Notes: generated by a model not told the origin, from the letters alone. Positions 6,629 through 15,064 are shown, numbered from the stretch's first letter. The stretch is 20,245 nucleotides of DNA from an uncultured Lachnospiraceae bacterium (GCA_910584115.1 CAJTYN010000041.1:1-20245), one strand, 5' to 3'. Program-made: numbers and translations.

Positions 6629-7378
6629 CTACACCTTTCCGATCTCTGTGACCGCTTTCCCCATGATCTGGTCATACATCTTCAGGACCTGGGAAGCGCT
6701 CTGCAGGGCTCTCTGGCTGCTCATCATGTTGACCATCTCCTGGACGGAATTTACGTTGGACCGCTCCAGGTATTTCCAGAGCATCTCCGTGTTTGAGGCC
6801 GTCGGCTGCTCATTTGCGTAGAATACGCCGTCGCCGCCTTTGACCAGATTGTCATAGTTGGCAAAATCCACCACCGCGATCTGCCCATACTGTGTCCGGC
6901 CGTCCTCGCTGCGGATCCGCCCGTTCTTATCTATGGTGATCTTGTCTGTTCCGATGCGGATCAGGCCGTTGCGCCCGACCACCCGGCCCACGGAAGGCAG
7001 TGTCAGATACCCCTCGTTGTCCAGGGTAAAGGACCCGTCCCGGGTATACCCGATGCCATCCTGCGTCTGTACCATGAAGAAACCGTCGCCGCGCAGCGCC
7101 ACATCAAAAGGTTCGTTGGTCGGCTCCACAACTCCTGTCTCAAAATTCGTCACCGTCTCGTCAGACGCGCGGATCATGGCCATACTCCCAATCTGCGTCT
7201 GGTTGTCTTTATCAATATTCCCGCTGCGGTACATCAGCTCTTCCCGGAAGGTGGTCGCCATATATCTGTCACTCTTAAAACCGGGCGTGGAAACATTGGT
7301 CATATTATTACTGATCACATTCTGATTCCGGGTCTGGGTGAGGATACCGGAAGTCAAGTTATAAAATCCCTGGAACAT
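6629..7378 (-). CDS. flgF: Flagellar rod/hook-basal-body protein, FlgF (FlhO)-like
   Basis: This 249-aa protein starts MFQGFYNLTSGILTQTRNQN and continues VISNNMTNVSTPGFK, the rod-protein N-terminal helix and ANNxANxxTxGFK-type motif. It has RGDGFFMVQTQDG and YTRDGSFTLD in the middle and a C-terminal helix ERSNVNSVQEMVNMMSSQRA. These identify it as a rod or hook-basal-body subunit exported through the FlhA/FlhB gate. Position directly after fliA and before a second paralogue matches flhO-flhP of Bacillus. The exact rod segment it forms cannot be told from sequence alone. Confidence 0.85.
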   Translation of the reverse strand: MFQGFYNLTSGILTQTRNQNVISNNMTNVSTPGFKSDRYMATTFREELMYRSGNIDKDNQTQIGSMAMIRASDETVTNFETGVVEPTNEPFDVALRGDGFFMVQTQDGIGYTRDGSFTLDNEGYLTLPSVGRVVGRNGLIRIGTDKITIDKNGRIRSEDGRTQYGQIAVVDFANYDNLVKGGDGVFYANEQPTASNTEMLWKYLERSNVNSVQEMVNMMSSQRALQSASQVLKMYDQIMGKAVTEIGKV

Positions 7379-7395
7379 CTCCTGTCACTCCTTTC

Positions 7396-8175
7396 TCATC
7401 CGATCAGGTCGTCTTTTAAAAACAGCCGCATCTTGCGCAGCGCATTGGCATGTATCTGTGAGATCCTCGGCTCGCTGACTTCAAGGATCTTCGCGATCTC
7501 TTTCATATTCAGTTCGTCTACATAATAGAGGGAGACGACCATCTGCTCATTTTCTTTTAAGCTGTGCAGCGCCTCCACCAGTCTCCCGTGCAGTTCCCTC
7601 TCCAGCAGGTGGGCCTCCGGCTGTTCCTGCTGGTTGTTCGAAGGGAGCTGGACGCTCTTCTTGTTCTCCATCGTCTCCTCCAGGACCATGTCCAGGGATA
7701 AGACGTTGAAGAGATTAGTCTTGCTGAGGGCTTCATGGTATTTATCCAAACTCACATGCAGGTAGTCGGCCGTCTCTTCCGCGGTGGGATAGCGGCCCAG
7801 TTCATTGTAGAGCTCCGTGGTGGCGTTATCGATCTCCTTTGCGCTCTTTCTCACGCTCCGCGGGATCCAGTCCTGCCTCCTGGCCAGATCGATGATCATC
7901 CCCCGGATGCGCTTGGAGACATACGTCTCAAATTTGACATTCTTCTCAAAATCAAATTTATCCAAGGCATTCATGATCGCGATCACGCCGTCGTTGATCA
8001 TATCATCCACCTGCGCGAAGCTCAAGTATACATCCCTCATCTGGAGGGCGATGCTCTTTACGATATAGACGTAACGCATGACCAGCTCCTGCTTCATGGA
8101 CAGGTCGTTCGTCTCTTTATATTTTCTCAGCAATTCTTCATTTGTCAACTCGCTGTATGGATCTTGCGTGCTCAT
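7396..8175 (-). CDS. fliA: RNA polymerase sigma-28 factor (FliA/WhiG/SigD)
   Basis: The 259-aa product is a sigma-70 family group 3 factor for late flagellar and motility genes. Region 2 contains YVYIVKSIALQMRDVYLSFAQ, DDMINDGVIAIMNALDKFD and FETYVSKRIRGMIIDLARRQ, the usual -10 recognition and core-binding segments. Region 3 has WIPRSVRKSAKEIDNA. Region 4 ends in the helix-turn-helix LNMKEIAKILEVSEPRISQI. Length fits SigD. A GAGGAG ribosome binding site lies 8 nt upstream. It follows flhA directly, with no flhF or flhG between. A putative target promoter is seen before fliD. The anti-sigma factor FlgM is not in the window. Confidence 0.97.
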   Translation of the reverse strand: MSTQDPYSELTNEELLRKYKETNDLSMKQELVMRYVYIVKSIALQMRDVYLSFAQVDDMINDGVIAIMNALDKFDFEKNVKFETYVSKRIRGMIIDLARRQDWIPRSVRKSAKEIDNATTELYNELGRYPTAEETADYLHVSLDKYHEALSKTNLFNVLSLDMVLEETMENKKSVQLPSNNQQEQPEAHLLERELHGRLVEALHSLKENEQMVVSLYYVDELNMKEIAKILEVSEPRISQIHANALRKMRLFLKDDLIG

Positions 8176-8203
8176 ATCTCAAACTCCTCAGCATCCTGCT
8201 CAT

Positions 8204-8227
8204 CTATCTGGAAATCTATCCGGAAAT
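8204..8227. repeat. 12-bp imperfect tandem duplication at the flhA stop codon
   Basis: CTATCTGGAAAT (8204-8215) is followed directly by CTATCCGGAAAT (8216-8227), one mismatch. On the minus strand each copy carries a TAG in the flhA frame, so the stop is effectively doubled. It looks like a small replication-slippage product without clear function. Confidence 0.7.
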
Positions 8228-10303
8228 GTTTCCTAATGCCTGTATCTGCACACTGTTTGCGATCTCGTTAAAAGAGAGCACATACACATTCGGGTAAAAC
8301 TGTTCGATCAAGCGGTAAAAATACGGGCGTATGACCTGGCTGGTGAGGACGATCGGATCTTGCGCCAGCTCGTGGAACTTCTTGAGTTCCTCGCTGATCT
8401 GCTCGATGATGCTCTGCATGATGTCCGGACTGAGAGCCATATAGGTCCCCTGATCGCTCTTTGTGAGGCTGGCGATCATCTTCTTTTCCAGCTCTGTATC
8501 GAGGGTCACCACACGCATATTGCCGTTGTCGCTGAAACGCCGGGTGATCGTACGCTTCAGGGCGATCCGGATGTTCTCCGTGATCGTATCGATATCCCTG
8601 GTGCTGGGGATCGTATCCGCGATCGTCTCCAGGATCGTCTCCATGTCTTTGATCGGGATCCCTTCCCGCAGCAGATTGACCAGCACTTTCTGGAAACCGC
8701 CGTAAGAGATCAGCGCCGGGACCACTTCCTCCACCAGTTCCGGTGAATTTTTCTTCGTATTCTCCACCAGCTGCACCACTTCCTGACGGGTGATCAGCTC
8801 ATAGGAATGCCTCCGCAATGTCTCTGAGAGATGGGTCAGCATGACGGACAGCGGGTCGATGACCGTATAACCGTAGATCTCGGCGATCTCCTTGTTCTCC
8901 GGCGTGATCCACCGGCTGGGGATCCCGTAGGCCGGCTCCACAGTCTCGATCCCGTCCACTTCCCCGGACAATGTGGGCGGCTCCAGGGCCAGATAGTAAT
9001 CCACGAGGATCTCGCCTTTTGCCACCTCTTCGCCTTTGATCTTGATCACATACTGGTTGGTGTTCAGGCTGGAACTGTCCCTGAGACGGATGGAAGGGAT
9101 CACCAGGCCCATCTCCTGGGCGTACTGCCGCCGGAAGATCACGATACGGTTGATCATCCGGCCACCGCTCGCTTCGTCCACCAGAGGGATCAGGCTATAC
9201 CCAAATTCCATCTCCACAGGCTCAACCGCGATCAGTGAATAGATATTATTGATATCCCGATAATATTCCTCCTCGCTGATCGTCCCTTCTTCTTCCATCA
9301 GGCCGCCTGCCGCCAGACCTCCCGCGGGACCGGCCAACTCCAGTTCTTCCATCTGGGCCAGTTCCTGCATCCGTCTGCTGAGCATGTAGCCGCCGCCCAC
9401 CAAAAGGATCGCCAGCAGGGCCATCTGAAATTTGGGCATTCCCGGCACGAGCATCAAGACCGCCACGATCACACCCGCGATCATGATCGCCTGGGGCTGA
9501 GCCACAAACTGTTTGGAGACATCATCGTTCAAGCTGCCCTCGGCCGTCGCCCGGGTCACGATCATGCCGGTGGCCACAGATATGAGAAGGGCGGGTATCT
9601 GAGACACCAGTCCATCACCCACCGTAGCGATCGAATATACAGACAGCACCTCGCCAAATTCCATCGTCCCCTGGACCATACCGATGATCACGCCGCCGAT
9701 AAAGTTGATCGCCGTGATGATCAGGGACATGACCGCGTCCCCTTTTACGATCTTCGTGGCACCATCCATGGCTCCGTAGAAATCTGCTTCTTTCTGGATC
9801 TTATAACGGCGCAGCTTGGCTTCCTTCTCATCGATGAGTCCGGAACTTAAGTCCGCGTCGATGGCCATCTGTTTACCTGGCATCGCATCCAGGGTGAACC
9901 TGGCGGCGACCTCAGACACACGCTCCGCACCCTTGGTGATCACGATGAACTGCACCAGTACGATGATGAAGAAGATGACGAACCCGACAACGACATTCCC
10001 CTGGAGGACGAAATCCCCGAAAGCCTTGATGACCTGCCCCGCGCTCCCTGAATTTGTCAGGATGTTCCGGGTCGAGGATACGTTGATGCCCAGCCGGTAT
10101 AATGTGGTGATCAGAAGCAGCGACGGAAAGATCGAAAATTCCAAAGCCTCCGTGATGTTCATACTGATCAGCAAGATGATCAGACCGATCGATATATTTA
10201 AAATGATCATAATGTCCAGAAAAAACGGACTCAGCGGTATGATCAGCAGCAGCACGATCACTACTACAAATAACGACACCGCATTATTCATTACTCTCTT
10301 CAT
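8216..10303 (-). CDS. flhA: Flagellar export gate protein FlhA
   Basis: The 695-aa product is the large inner-membrane export gate subunit. The N-terminal half has about eight membrane segments (for example VSLFVVVIVLLLIIPLSPFF and LDIMIILNISIGLIILLISM), with the FHIPEP-type cytoplasmic loop region AARFTLDAMPGKQMAIDADL and GLIDEKEAKLRR. The C-terminal half (about residue 360 on) is the cytoplasmic chaperone/substrate docking domain, with EFGYSLIPLVD, PSRWITPENKEIAEIYGYTV and HLSETLRRHSYELITRQEV. Length is normal for the family. Start ATG is preceded by GGTGGAG. The gene follows flhB by 28 bp. In many clostridia flhF and flhG come next, but here fliA follows at once. Confidence 0.97.
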   Translation of the reverse strand: MKRVMNNAVSLFVVVIVLLLIIPLSPFFLDIMIILNISIGLIILLISMNITEALEFSIFPSLLLITTLYRLGINVSSTRNILTNSGSAGQVIKAFGDFVLQGNVVVGFVIFFIIVLVQFIVITKGAERVSEVAARFTLDAMPGKQMAIDADLSSGLIDEKEAKLRRYKIQKEADFYGAMDGATKIVKGDAVMSLIITAINFIGGVIIGMVQGTMEFGEVLSVYSIATVGDGLVSQIPALLISVATGMIVTRATAEGSLNDDVSKQFVAQPQAIMIAGVIVAVLMLVPGMPKFQMALLAILLVGGGYMLSRRMQELAQMEELELAGPAGGLAAGGLMEEEGTISEEEYYRDINNIYSLIAVEPVEMEFGYSLIPLVDEASGGRMINRIVIFRRQYAQEMGLVIPSIRLRDSSSLNTNQYVIKIKGEEVAKGEILVDYYLALEPPTLSGEVDGIETVEPAYGIPSRWITPENKEIAEIYGYTVIDPLSVMLTHLSETLRRHSYELITRQEVVQLVENTKKNSPELVEEVVPALISYGGFQKVLVNLLREGIPIKDMETILETIADTIPSTRDIDTITENIRIALKRTITRRFSDNGNMRVVTLDTELEKKMIASLTKSDQGTYMALSPDIMQSIIEQISEELKKFHELAQDPIVLTSQVIRPYFYRLIEQFYPNVYVLSFNEIANSVQIQALGNISG

Positions 10304-10331
10304 GTCTCCACCAATCTATTACTGTCATTCC

Positions 10332-11405
10332 TTACAGGATCACTTTGTGATTTTCCTTAAATACATAGACCAGGATCTCAGCGACCGTCCCATAATATTC
10401 CTGGGGGATCTCCCTGTTCAGGGGCGTCGTCGCATAGAGCGCCCGCGCCAGGACCTTATTCTCCACGATATGGACCTCATGCTCCTCAGCCACTGCCACG
10501 ATACGCAGAGCCAGCTCATCCTGCCCTTTTGCCACCACGATCGGCGCGTTGTCCTTCTCGATATCATATCTGAGGGCGATCGCGTAATGGGTCGGGTTTC
10601 GGATGACCACATCCGCGCCTGGAACGGCCTGCATCATACGGCTCCTGGCACGCTGCTGCTGGATCTCCCTGATCTTGCCCTTGACCTTCGGATCACCTTC
10701 TGTCTGCTTGAACTCTTCCTTGACTTCCTGTTTCGTCATCTTTAACTGACGCTCATAATCCCAATGCTGATAGAGAAAGTCAAAAGCCGCCAATACCGCA
10801 AAGGCCAGCGCCAGACGGAACACGATCTTCATGATGGCATCCAGCGTATACGCCGCTGACAGTTTCAGATCCATATCGATGGTGCGGGCAATGCCGAAGA
10901 GGTCGCCCCGTATCATATTATAGAGGAATATGAGTAAGATCGTGATCTTGACCAGATTCTTCAGCAGCTCCACCAGATTTTTCAGAGAAAACAGATTTTT
11001 GATCCCATTGATCGGATTTAATTTACCGAATTTGGGCTTTACAGGTTCCATCGTAAAGAGGAACCGGGTCTGGATGCCCGTGCTCACGACCCCTATGGCC
11101 GTCATGATCGCCAGAAATGGCAGGGACACGATCGCGATCGTCAGCATCGTATTCATCCCGATCGACTGCAGCGTCCCCATGGATAGTTCCTCAATGGTCG
11201 CCATGTACCCCAGATAGCGGAGCAGATACGCTTTCGTATTCCGGTATATGAGCGGGAAGAAGAACTTCAGCCCGTAAAACCCTGCCAAAAATGAGATGAG
11301 TGTGGCCACATCCTTACTGGTAAAGACATTACCTTTCTTTCGCTGGTCCCGTCGCTTTTTAGGTGTGGCTTTCTCAGTCTTCTCTCCGCCTGGCCCGTCC
11401 GCCAT
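10332..11405 (-). CDS. flhB: Flagellar export switch protein FlhB
   Basis: FlhB sets substrate specificity of the flagellar type III exporter. The N-terminal end has the conserved GEKTEKATPKKRRDQRKKGN. Four membrane segments follow (for example LISFLAGFYGLKFFFPLIY and ITILLIFLYNMI), then the cytoplasmic domain with the autocleavage motif NPTH (residues 270-273 with the start used here), followed by YAIALRYD. The first possible start is a GTG at 11414, but it is almost on top of AAAGGA; the ATG at 11405 is about 10 nt away and gives 357 aa, so it is preferred. A short GC-rich hairpin sits just upstream of this ribosome binding site. Confidence 0.96.
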   Translation of the reverse strand: MADGPGGEKTEKATPKKRRDQRKKGNVFTSKDVATLISFLAGFYGLKFFFPLIYRNTKAYLLRYLGYMATIEELSMGTLQSIGMNTMLTIAIVSLPFLAIMTAIGVVSTGIQTRFLFTMEPVKPKFGKLNPINGIKNLFSLKNLVELLKNLVKITILLIFLYNMIRGDLFGIARTIDMDLKLSAAYTLDAIMKIVFRLALAFAVLAAFDFLYQHWDYERQLKMTKQEVKEEFKQTEGDPKVKGKIREIQQQRARSRMMQAVPGADVVIRNPTHYAIALRYDIEKDNAPIVVAKGQDELALRIVAVAEEHEVHIVENKVLARALYATTPLNREIPQEYYGTVAEILVYVFKENHKVIL

Positions 11406-11424
11406 TTTACTCACATCCTTTTAC

Positions 11425-11439
11425 ACGGCCGACGGCCGT
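11425..11439 (-). promoter_or_regulatory. Small GC-rich hairpin between fliR and flhB
   Basis: ACGGCC (11425-11430) and GGCCGT (11434-11439) form a perfect 6-bp stem around a 3-nt loop, immediately upstream of the AAAGGA ribosome binding site of flhB in the minus-strand transcript. There is no U tract, so it is not a terminator. It could modulate flhB translation or mRNA processing; this is inference only. Confidence 0.4.
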
Positions 11440-11452
11440 TTTCTTAAAGCAG

Positions 11453-12220
11453 CTACAAAAGCTGCAGTATATCCCTCATCTGCCGCAGCATCTCCGTGAT
11501 CAGGTTTCCCAGGAAGTCTGACATCGGCGAAAAAAGGAACAGGAACAGAGCCAGGCCCACGATGATCTTCACCTGGATCTGCACCACAAAAACATTGATC
11601 TGGGGGATCATCTTCATCAGGATCCCCATCCCCATCGTGATGATGAACTCCGCGGCCATTATGGGAAACGCAAACTTCACCGCCATCACGATACATTCGG
11701 AAAAGATATCCAGCATCGCCCAGAACGCCGTACTGGCAAAGGTGACTTCCCCATAGGGCACCACCTCCGCAGAGGTCAGCAAGATCCGCATCATGGCCAG
11801 ATGGCCGTCTGTCGCGAAAAATATGAGCATGAAGAATGCGTTGTAGATACTGCCTGAGAGCGGGATCTGCGCATTGTTCTGTACATCATAGATCATCGCC
11901 ATGGACAGGCCCAGCTGAAAGTCGATGATCTGCGCCCCGAAGGTAATCACCAGGCTGAAGAGCTGTATCACAAATCCCAGGAAATAACCCATCACGAATT
12001 CTTTCATCAACAGGATCCCGTACACCAGGGGCGACCCGACTTCCATCGCCTCCCCCTGTGAAAAAGGATACAAAAGGACCGTCAGCACCAGGATGAACCC
12101 AGCTTTCGCGATCATCGGTATACTGTTCCGTCCCAGGATCGGGTTCAGCAGCACAAATCCGGCCATCCGCATCATGATCAGGGAAAAAAGCACAAATTGT
12201 GCCGTATCTGTGATCAACAT
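11453..12220 (-). CDS. fliR: Flagellar export gate protein FliR
   Basis: The 255-aa product is strongly hydrophobic with about six membrane segments: FVLFSLIMMRMAGFVLLNPI, AGFILVLTVLLYPF, EFVMGYFLGFVIQLFSLVIT, and others. Typical family motifs include RNSIPMIAKAGF, FGAQIIDFQLGLSMA and the segment QINVFVVQIQVKIIVGLALF. FliR, with FliP and FliQ, forms the export-gate channel in the basal body. Gene order fliP-fliQ-fliR-flhB-flhA is the standard one. The start ATG has GGAGG 10 nt upstream; 24 bp separate it from fliQ. Confidence 0.95.
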   Translation of the reverse strand: MLITDTAQFVLFSLIMMRMAGFVLLNPILGRNSIPMIAKAGFILVLTVLLYPFSQGEAMEVGSPLVYGILLMKEFVMGYFLGFVIQLFSLVITFGAQIIDFQLGLSMAMIYDVQNNAQIPLSGSIYNAFFMLIFFATDGHLAMMRILLTSAEVVPYGEVTFASTAFWAMLDIFSECIVMAVKFAFPIMAAEFIITMGMGILMKMIPQINVFVVQIQVKIIVGLALFLFLFSPMSDFLGNLITEMLRQMRDILQLL

Positions 12221-12244
12221 TCCATCCCAACCTCCGCCGGGCCG

Positions 12245-12508
12245 CTAGAGAGCCGCCATCAATTGAAAGACTTTCTGGGTAAAATCCTGGAGCATCACCA
12301 GCATGTTGCTGCCCGTGAACACCAAGATCACTGCGATCACCAGGAGTTTTGGCAGGAACGTGATCGTCTGCTCATGGATCTGCGTCGCCGCCTGGAAGAT
12401 GGAGATCACAAGCCCGATCAGCATACTGATCACGAGCATAGGAGCCGCCAGCTTGAGCGCCAGCACGAATACCTCATACATCAAGTCTGAAACTTCACCA
12501 TTTGTCAT
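12245..12508 (-). CDS. fliQ: Flagellar export gate protein FliQ
   Basis: The 87-aa product has two membrane segments (LAAPMLVISMLIGLVISIFQ and LPKLLVIAVILVFTGSNMLV) separated by the conserved AATQIHEQTITFLPK. This is the full-length FliQ pattern. Several FliQ copies wrap the FliP-FliR core of the export gate. The ribosome binding site is AGGAGG, and the gene lies 17 bp after fliP. Confidence 0.97.
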   Translation of the reverse strand: MTNGEVSDLMYEVFVLALKLAAPMLVISMLIGLVISIFQAATQIHEQTITFLPKLLVIAVILVFTGSNMLVMLQDFTQKVFQLMAAL

Positions 12509-12525
12509 AGATCCCTCCTAAATCT

Positions 12526-13188
12526 TCAGCGGAAACTCTGCACTAGGGTCGAGAACAACAGCTGCCAGCCATCCACCGTGACAAAGAGCAGTAATTTAAA
12601 AGGCAGGGCGATCGTCGCCGGGGGCAGCATGAACATTCCCATAGACATCAGCGTGGTGGAAACAACGATATCGATCAGCAGGAAAGGCAGGAAAAGCAAA
12701 AATCCCGCCATAAATGCACGTTTTAACTCGGATGTCATAAATGCAGGAACGATCACTGTCATGGGCAGTTCGGTCAATTCTTCCACTTCTCCTGTCCCCG
12801 ACAGCTCGATATACATATTGACCGAACTGAGTTCCGTCTGGCGCAGCATAAATTCTTTCAGAGGCACCTGCGCCCGATCAAGCGCCTCCTCCATAGATAT
12901 CTCCTCCTGCCTATAGGGTTCATAGGCGGCGGTGTTGACCTCTGAGATCACCGGATCCATAATAAAAAGCGTCAGAAATAACGAGATCCCAACCATCACC
13001 ATACTCGGCGGCACTTGCTGGACTCCCAGAGCATTTCTGACAAAAGACAGGATGATGACGATCCTAGTAAATGATGTCATCATAACGAGGAGGGAGGGCA
13101 GCAGCGCGATCACTGTCAGCATCAACAGCAATTCCAGCGTCGGCACCCGATCCCCGTTAATATTTACAAGTGCATCCATTCCGTCCAT
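12526..13188 (-). CDS. fliP: Flagellar export gate protein FliP
   Basis: The 220-aa product contains the family signatures MTSFTRIVIILSFVRNALG, QQVPPSMVMVGISLFLTLFI and, near the end, GMFMLPPATIALPFKLLLFV. Four membrane segments are visible. There is no cleavable signal peptide like that of enterobacterial FliP; the N-terminus is short as in Bacillus. FliP pentamers form the pore of the export gate. The AAGGAG ribosome binding site lies 9 nt before the first of two close ATG codons. Confidence 0.97.
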   Translation of the reverse strand: MDGMDALVNINGDRVPTLELLLMLTVIALLPSLLVMMTSFTRIVIILSFVRNALGVQQVPPSMVMVGISLFLTLFIMDPVISEVNTAAYEPYRQEEISMEEALDRAQVPLKEFMLRQTELSSVNMYIELSGTGEVEELTELPMTVIVPAFMTSELKRAFMAGFLLFLPFLLIDIVVSTTLMSMGMFMLPPATIALPFKLLLFVTVDGWQLLFSTLVQSFR

Positions 13189-13213
13189 TCACTCCAACTC
13201 CTTATCCGTTGTG

Positions 13214-13579
13214 CTACTTCTTATCATTCCAGTGTTTCCTGGCATCCCCCAGCTTACTCAACAGATCTTTGAAATCCGGCACCGGAGCCTGAGATACTGA
13301 TTCCTCTTCCTGCAACGGGATCAGCCCCTCCTCTTCCAGTTCAGCCAGCATACCGATCTCCTTTTCAGCGATACCGAGCAGGAAATAACGATCTCCCACC
13401 TGTATAACGGATACGGACCGGTCCTGTCCCACAGGCAGCTGATCCACCATACGCATGTACTGGGAACGGCCTGCGCGGACAGAACCTTTGGCCACTAATC
13501 TTGCCGCCACATAACTCAAATATATGATCAGCACCACGATACATAATGTGCCGACCGCTGTCAAAATCCCTCCGAGCAT
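13214..13579 (-). CDS. fliO: Flagellar export scaffold protein FliO (FliZ of Bacillus)
   Basis: The 121-aa product has a single N-terminal membrane segment (GILTAVGTLCIVVLIIYLSY), a basic stretch, then a cytosolic FliO domain with MVDQLPVGQDRSVSVIQVGD and YFLLGIAEKEIGMLAELEEE. FliO helps assemble the FliP pore. It sits at the usual place, directly before fliP and after fliY. Sequence conservation in this family is low; identification rests on topology, the RSVSVIQVGDRYFLLG motif and context. Confidence 0.92.
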   Translation of the reverse strand: MLGGILTAVGTLCIVVLIIYLSYVAARLVAKGSVRAGRSQYMRMVDQLPVGQDRSVSVIQVGDRYFLLGIAEKEIGMLAELEEEGLIPLQEEESVSQAPVPDFKDLLSKLGDARKHWNDKK

Positions 13580-13588
13580 CTATCCACC

Positions 13589-15064
13589 TTATTCCACAAC
13601 AGGTATATCTTCTGCAAGGATCTCTGTGATACGGATCCCAAAATTATCTTCTACGACTACTACATCGCCTTTCGCGATACATTGACCATTTACGAACAGA
13701 TCGACCTGCTCCCCGGCCACCTTATCCAGCACGACCAGTGAACCTTTGGTGAATTCCAGGATATCCTTGACCAGCTTCCTGGTGCGCCCGATCTCCACAG
13801 AGACTTCCAACGGGACGCCGAGGATCATATCCATGTTCTCTTCCTGTTCTTCCCCTATGCTGCTCCTCGGAGCCAGCGGATCTGTGGGCAACGGATGGAC
13901 ATTCAGCTTCTTCGGCCCGGATGCGTTCCTGTTCTGCATCTGATCCATCATCACCTGCTGCATCTGACTCATCATCTGGGTCATCTGCTGCATCTGCGCC
14001 ATCATCTGGTCGGTCATCGGATTGCTCATCACGGGCTGCATCATCGGCTGCTGCACCGCCATCTGCGGCTGTGCCATGGGCTGCGGCGCAGGCTGGACAG
14101 GCTGGCTCTCCAGCGGTGCTGCCGCCGTCGGCTGGGGCGCGGGCACCTCCTGGGGCTTATCAGCGCCACCGGCTAAAAGTGCTTCAATCTCATCCTGACT
14201 CATCACCCCGCCAGACGCCGCCTCTTTTGGCGGTCCTTCTTCTGCTCCTGCATCGCCTCCGGCTAAGAGCGCCTCGATCTCATCCTGACTCATCATCCGG
14301 TTGGAAGTCTCCTCTTCCTGCGGTCCTTCCTCCGCTCCCGCGTCGCCTCCGGCTAAGAGCGCTTCGATCTCGTCCTGACTCATCATCCGATCGGACGGTC
14401 CTTCCTCGGGTTCTGCCACCGCGGCGGGAGCCGGTTCCGGAGTGGGTCCTTCCCCTTCCATATCCAGCATGCCCTCCGGGAGGAAGCTTGATACCAGTTT
14501 TTTCGCCAGATCGATGGGCATCAGGTTCATGAATTTGCTCCCCATGGCATCCCCGATGCGCAGCATGAACTCCACGCAGACCATCCGATCTTCGTCCGCA
14601 AAATATTTTTCCTTAAACTCGTGGACGTCCCTGACCTCTGAGGTCGTCGGCGTGGATATATTGACTGTCTCACCCAGGAACTCTGAAAGCGCCGTGGCAG
14701 ATGCCCCCATCATCTGGTTCATGGCTTCACAGATGGCGCTCAGGTTGATCTCATTCAACTCGAACTGATCCTCCGGGATCTCCATGCCCATCATCATCTC
14801 CACGATCATCTTGACATCTGCGCGCTTTAAGAGCATGATGTTGCTGCCCCGCAGCCCTTCCACATACGTGATCTCCACGCCGATGGCGGGTTCCAGGTCC
14901 TCGAACTCAAATTCCTCTTTGGCAACGACCGTCACCTTTGGAGTTGTAATGTCTGTCCGCGTACTCAACATTGTAGAAAGAGCAGTAGCGGAAGAGCCAA
15001 GACTGATGTTCAGTATCTCGCCTATGGCATCTATCTCTAATGTGCTAAACTCTTTAAAACTCAT
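13589..15064 (-). CDS. fliY: Flagellar switch protein FliY (CheC-like phosphatase plus FliN/SpoA domain) with triplicated docking peptide
   Basis: The 491-aa product is a switch-complex subunit. Residues 1-200 form a CheC-like domain with two complete phosphatase signatures D/S-x3-E-x2-N-x22-P (IDAIGEILNI at 11-20 and LSAICEAMNQ at 108-117), so CheY-P hydrolysis at the motor is expected. Residues about 405-490 are the FliN/SpoA domain (LGVPLEVSVEIGRTR, LVVLDKVAGEQVDLFVNGQ). The linker is exceptionally long: three copies of MSQDEIEALLAGG start at residues 228, 258 and 288, then a Pro/Gln stretch and a Met/Gln-rich segment (about 329-378). Bacillus FliY has one such CheY-P binding peptide, at its N-terminus; here the N-terminus lacks it. 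The ribosome binding site (GGAAAGAG) is weak. Confidence 0.95.
   Translation of the reverse strand: MSFKEFSTLEIDAIGEILNISLGSSATALSTMLSTRTDITTPKVTVVAKEEFEFEDLEPAIGVEITYVEGLRGSNIMLLKRADVKMIVEMMMGMEIPEDQFELNEINLSAICEAMNQMMGASATALSEFLGETVNISTPTTSEVRDVHEFKEKYFADEDRMVCVEFMLRIGDAMGSKFMNLMPIDLAKKLVSSFLPEGMLDMEGEGPTPEPAPAAVAEPEEGPSDRMMSQDEIEALLAGGDAGAEEGPQEEETSNRMMSQDEIEALLAGGDAGAEEGPPKEAASGGVMSQDEIEALLAGGADKPQEVPAPQPTAAAPLESQPVQPAPQPMAQPQMAVQQPMMQPVMSNPMTDQMMAQMQQMTQMMSQMQQVMMDQMQNRNASGPKKLNVHPLPTDPLAPRSSIGEEQEENMDMILGVPLEVSVEIGRTRKLVKDILEFTKGSLVVLDKVAGEQVDLFVNGQCIAKGDVVVVEDNFGIRITEILAEDIPVVE
14165..14404 (-). repeat. 90-bp tandem repeat array in fliY encoding MSQDEIEALLAGG
   Basis: Three in-frame units with exact 90-bp period encode residues 221-300 of FliY. 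Each unit has the core MSQDEIEALLAGG (14345-14383, 14255-14293, 14165-14203), and the first two share MMSQDEIEALLAGGDAGAEE entirely. The third unit is diverged at its edges and the last is incomplete. The core resembles the FliM N-terminal CheY-P binding peptide; FliM here has LSQSQIDALLNSM. Confidence 0.93.

Noticed and set aside
9816..10745. Long plus-strand open frame opposite flhA and flhB
   Set aside because: Antisense to two clear genes, composition typical of a reverse-frame shadow, no ribosome binding site or family resemblance.
14165..14404. CRISPR or mobile-element explanation for the 90-bp repeats
   Set aside because: The units are in frame, encode a recognisable peptide inside fliY, have no spacers of equal length with unrelated sequence, and no transposase is nearby.
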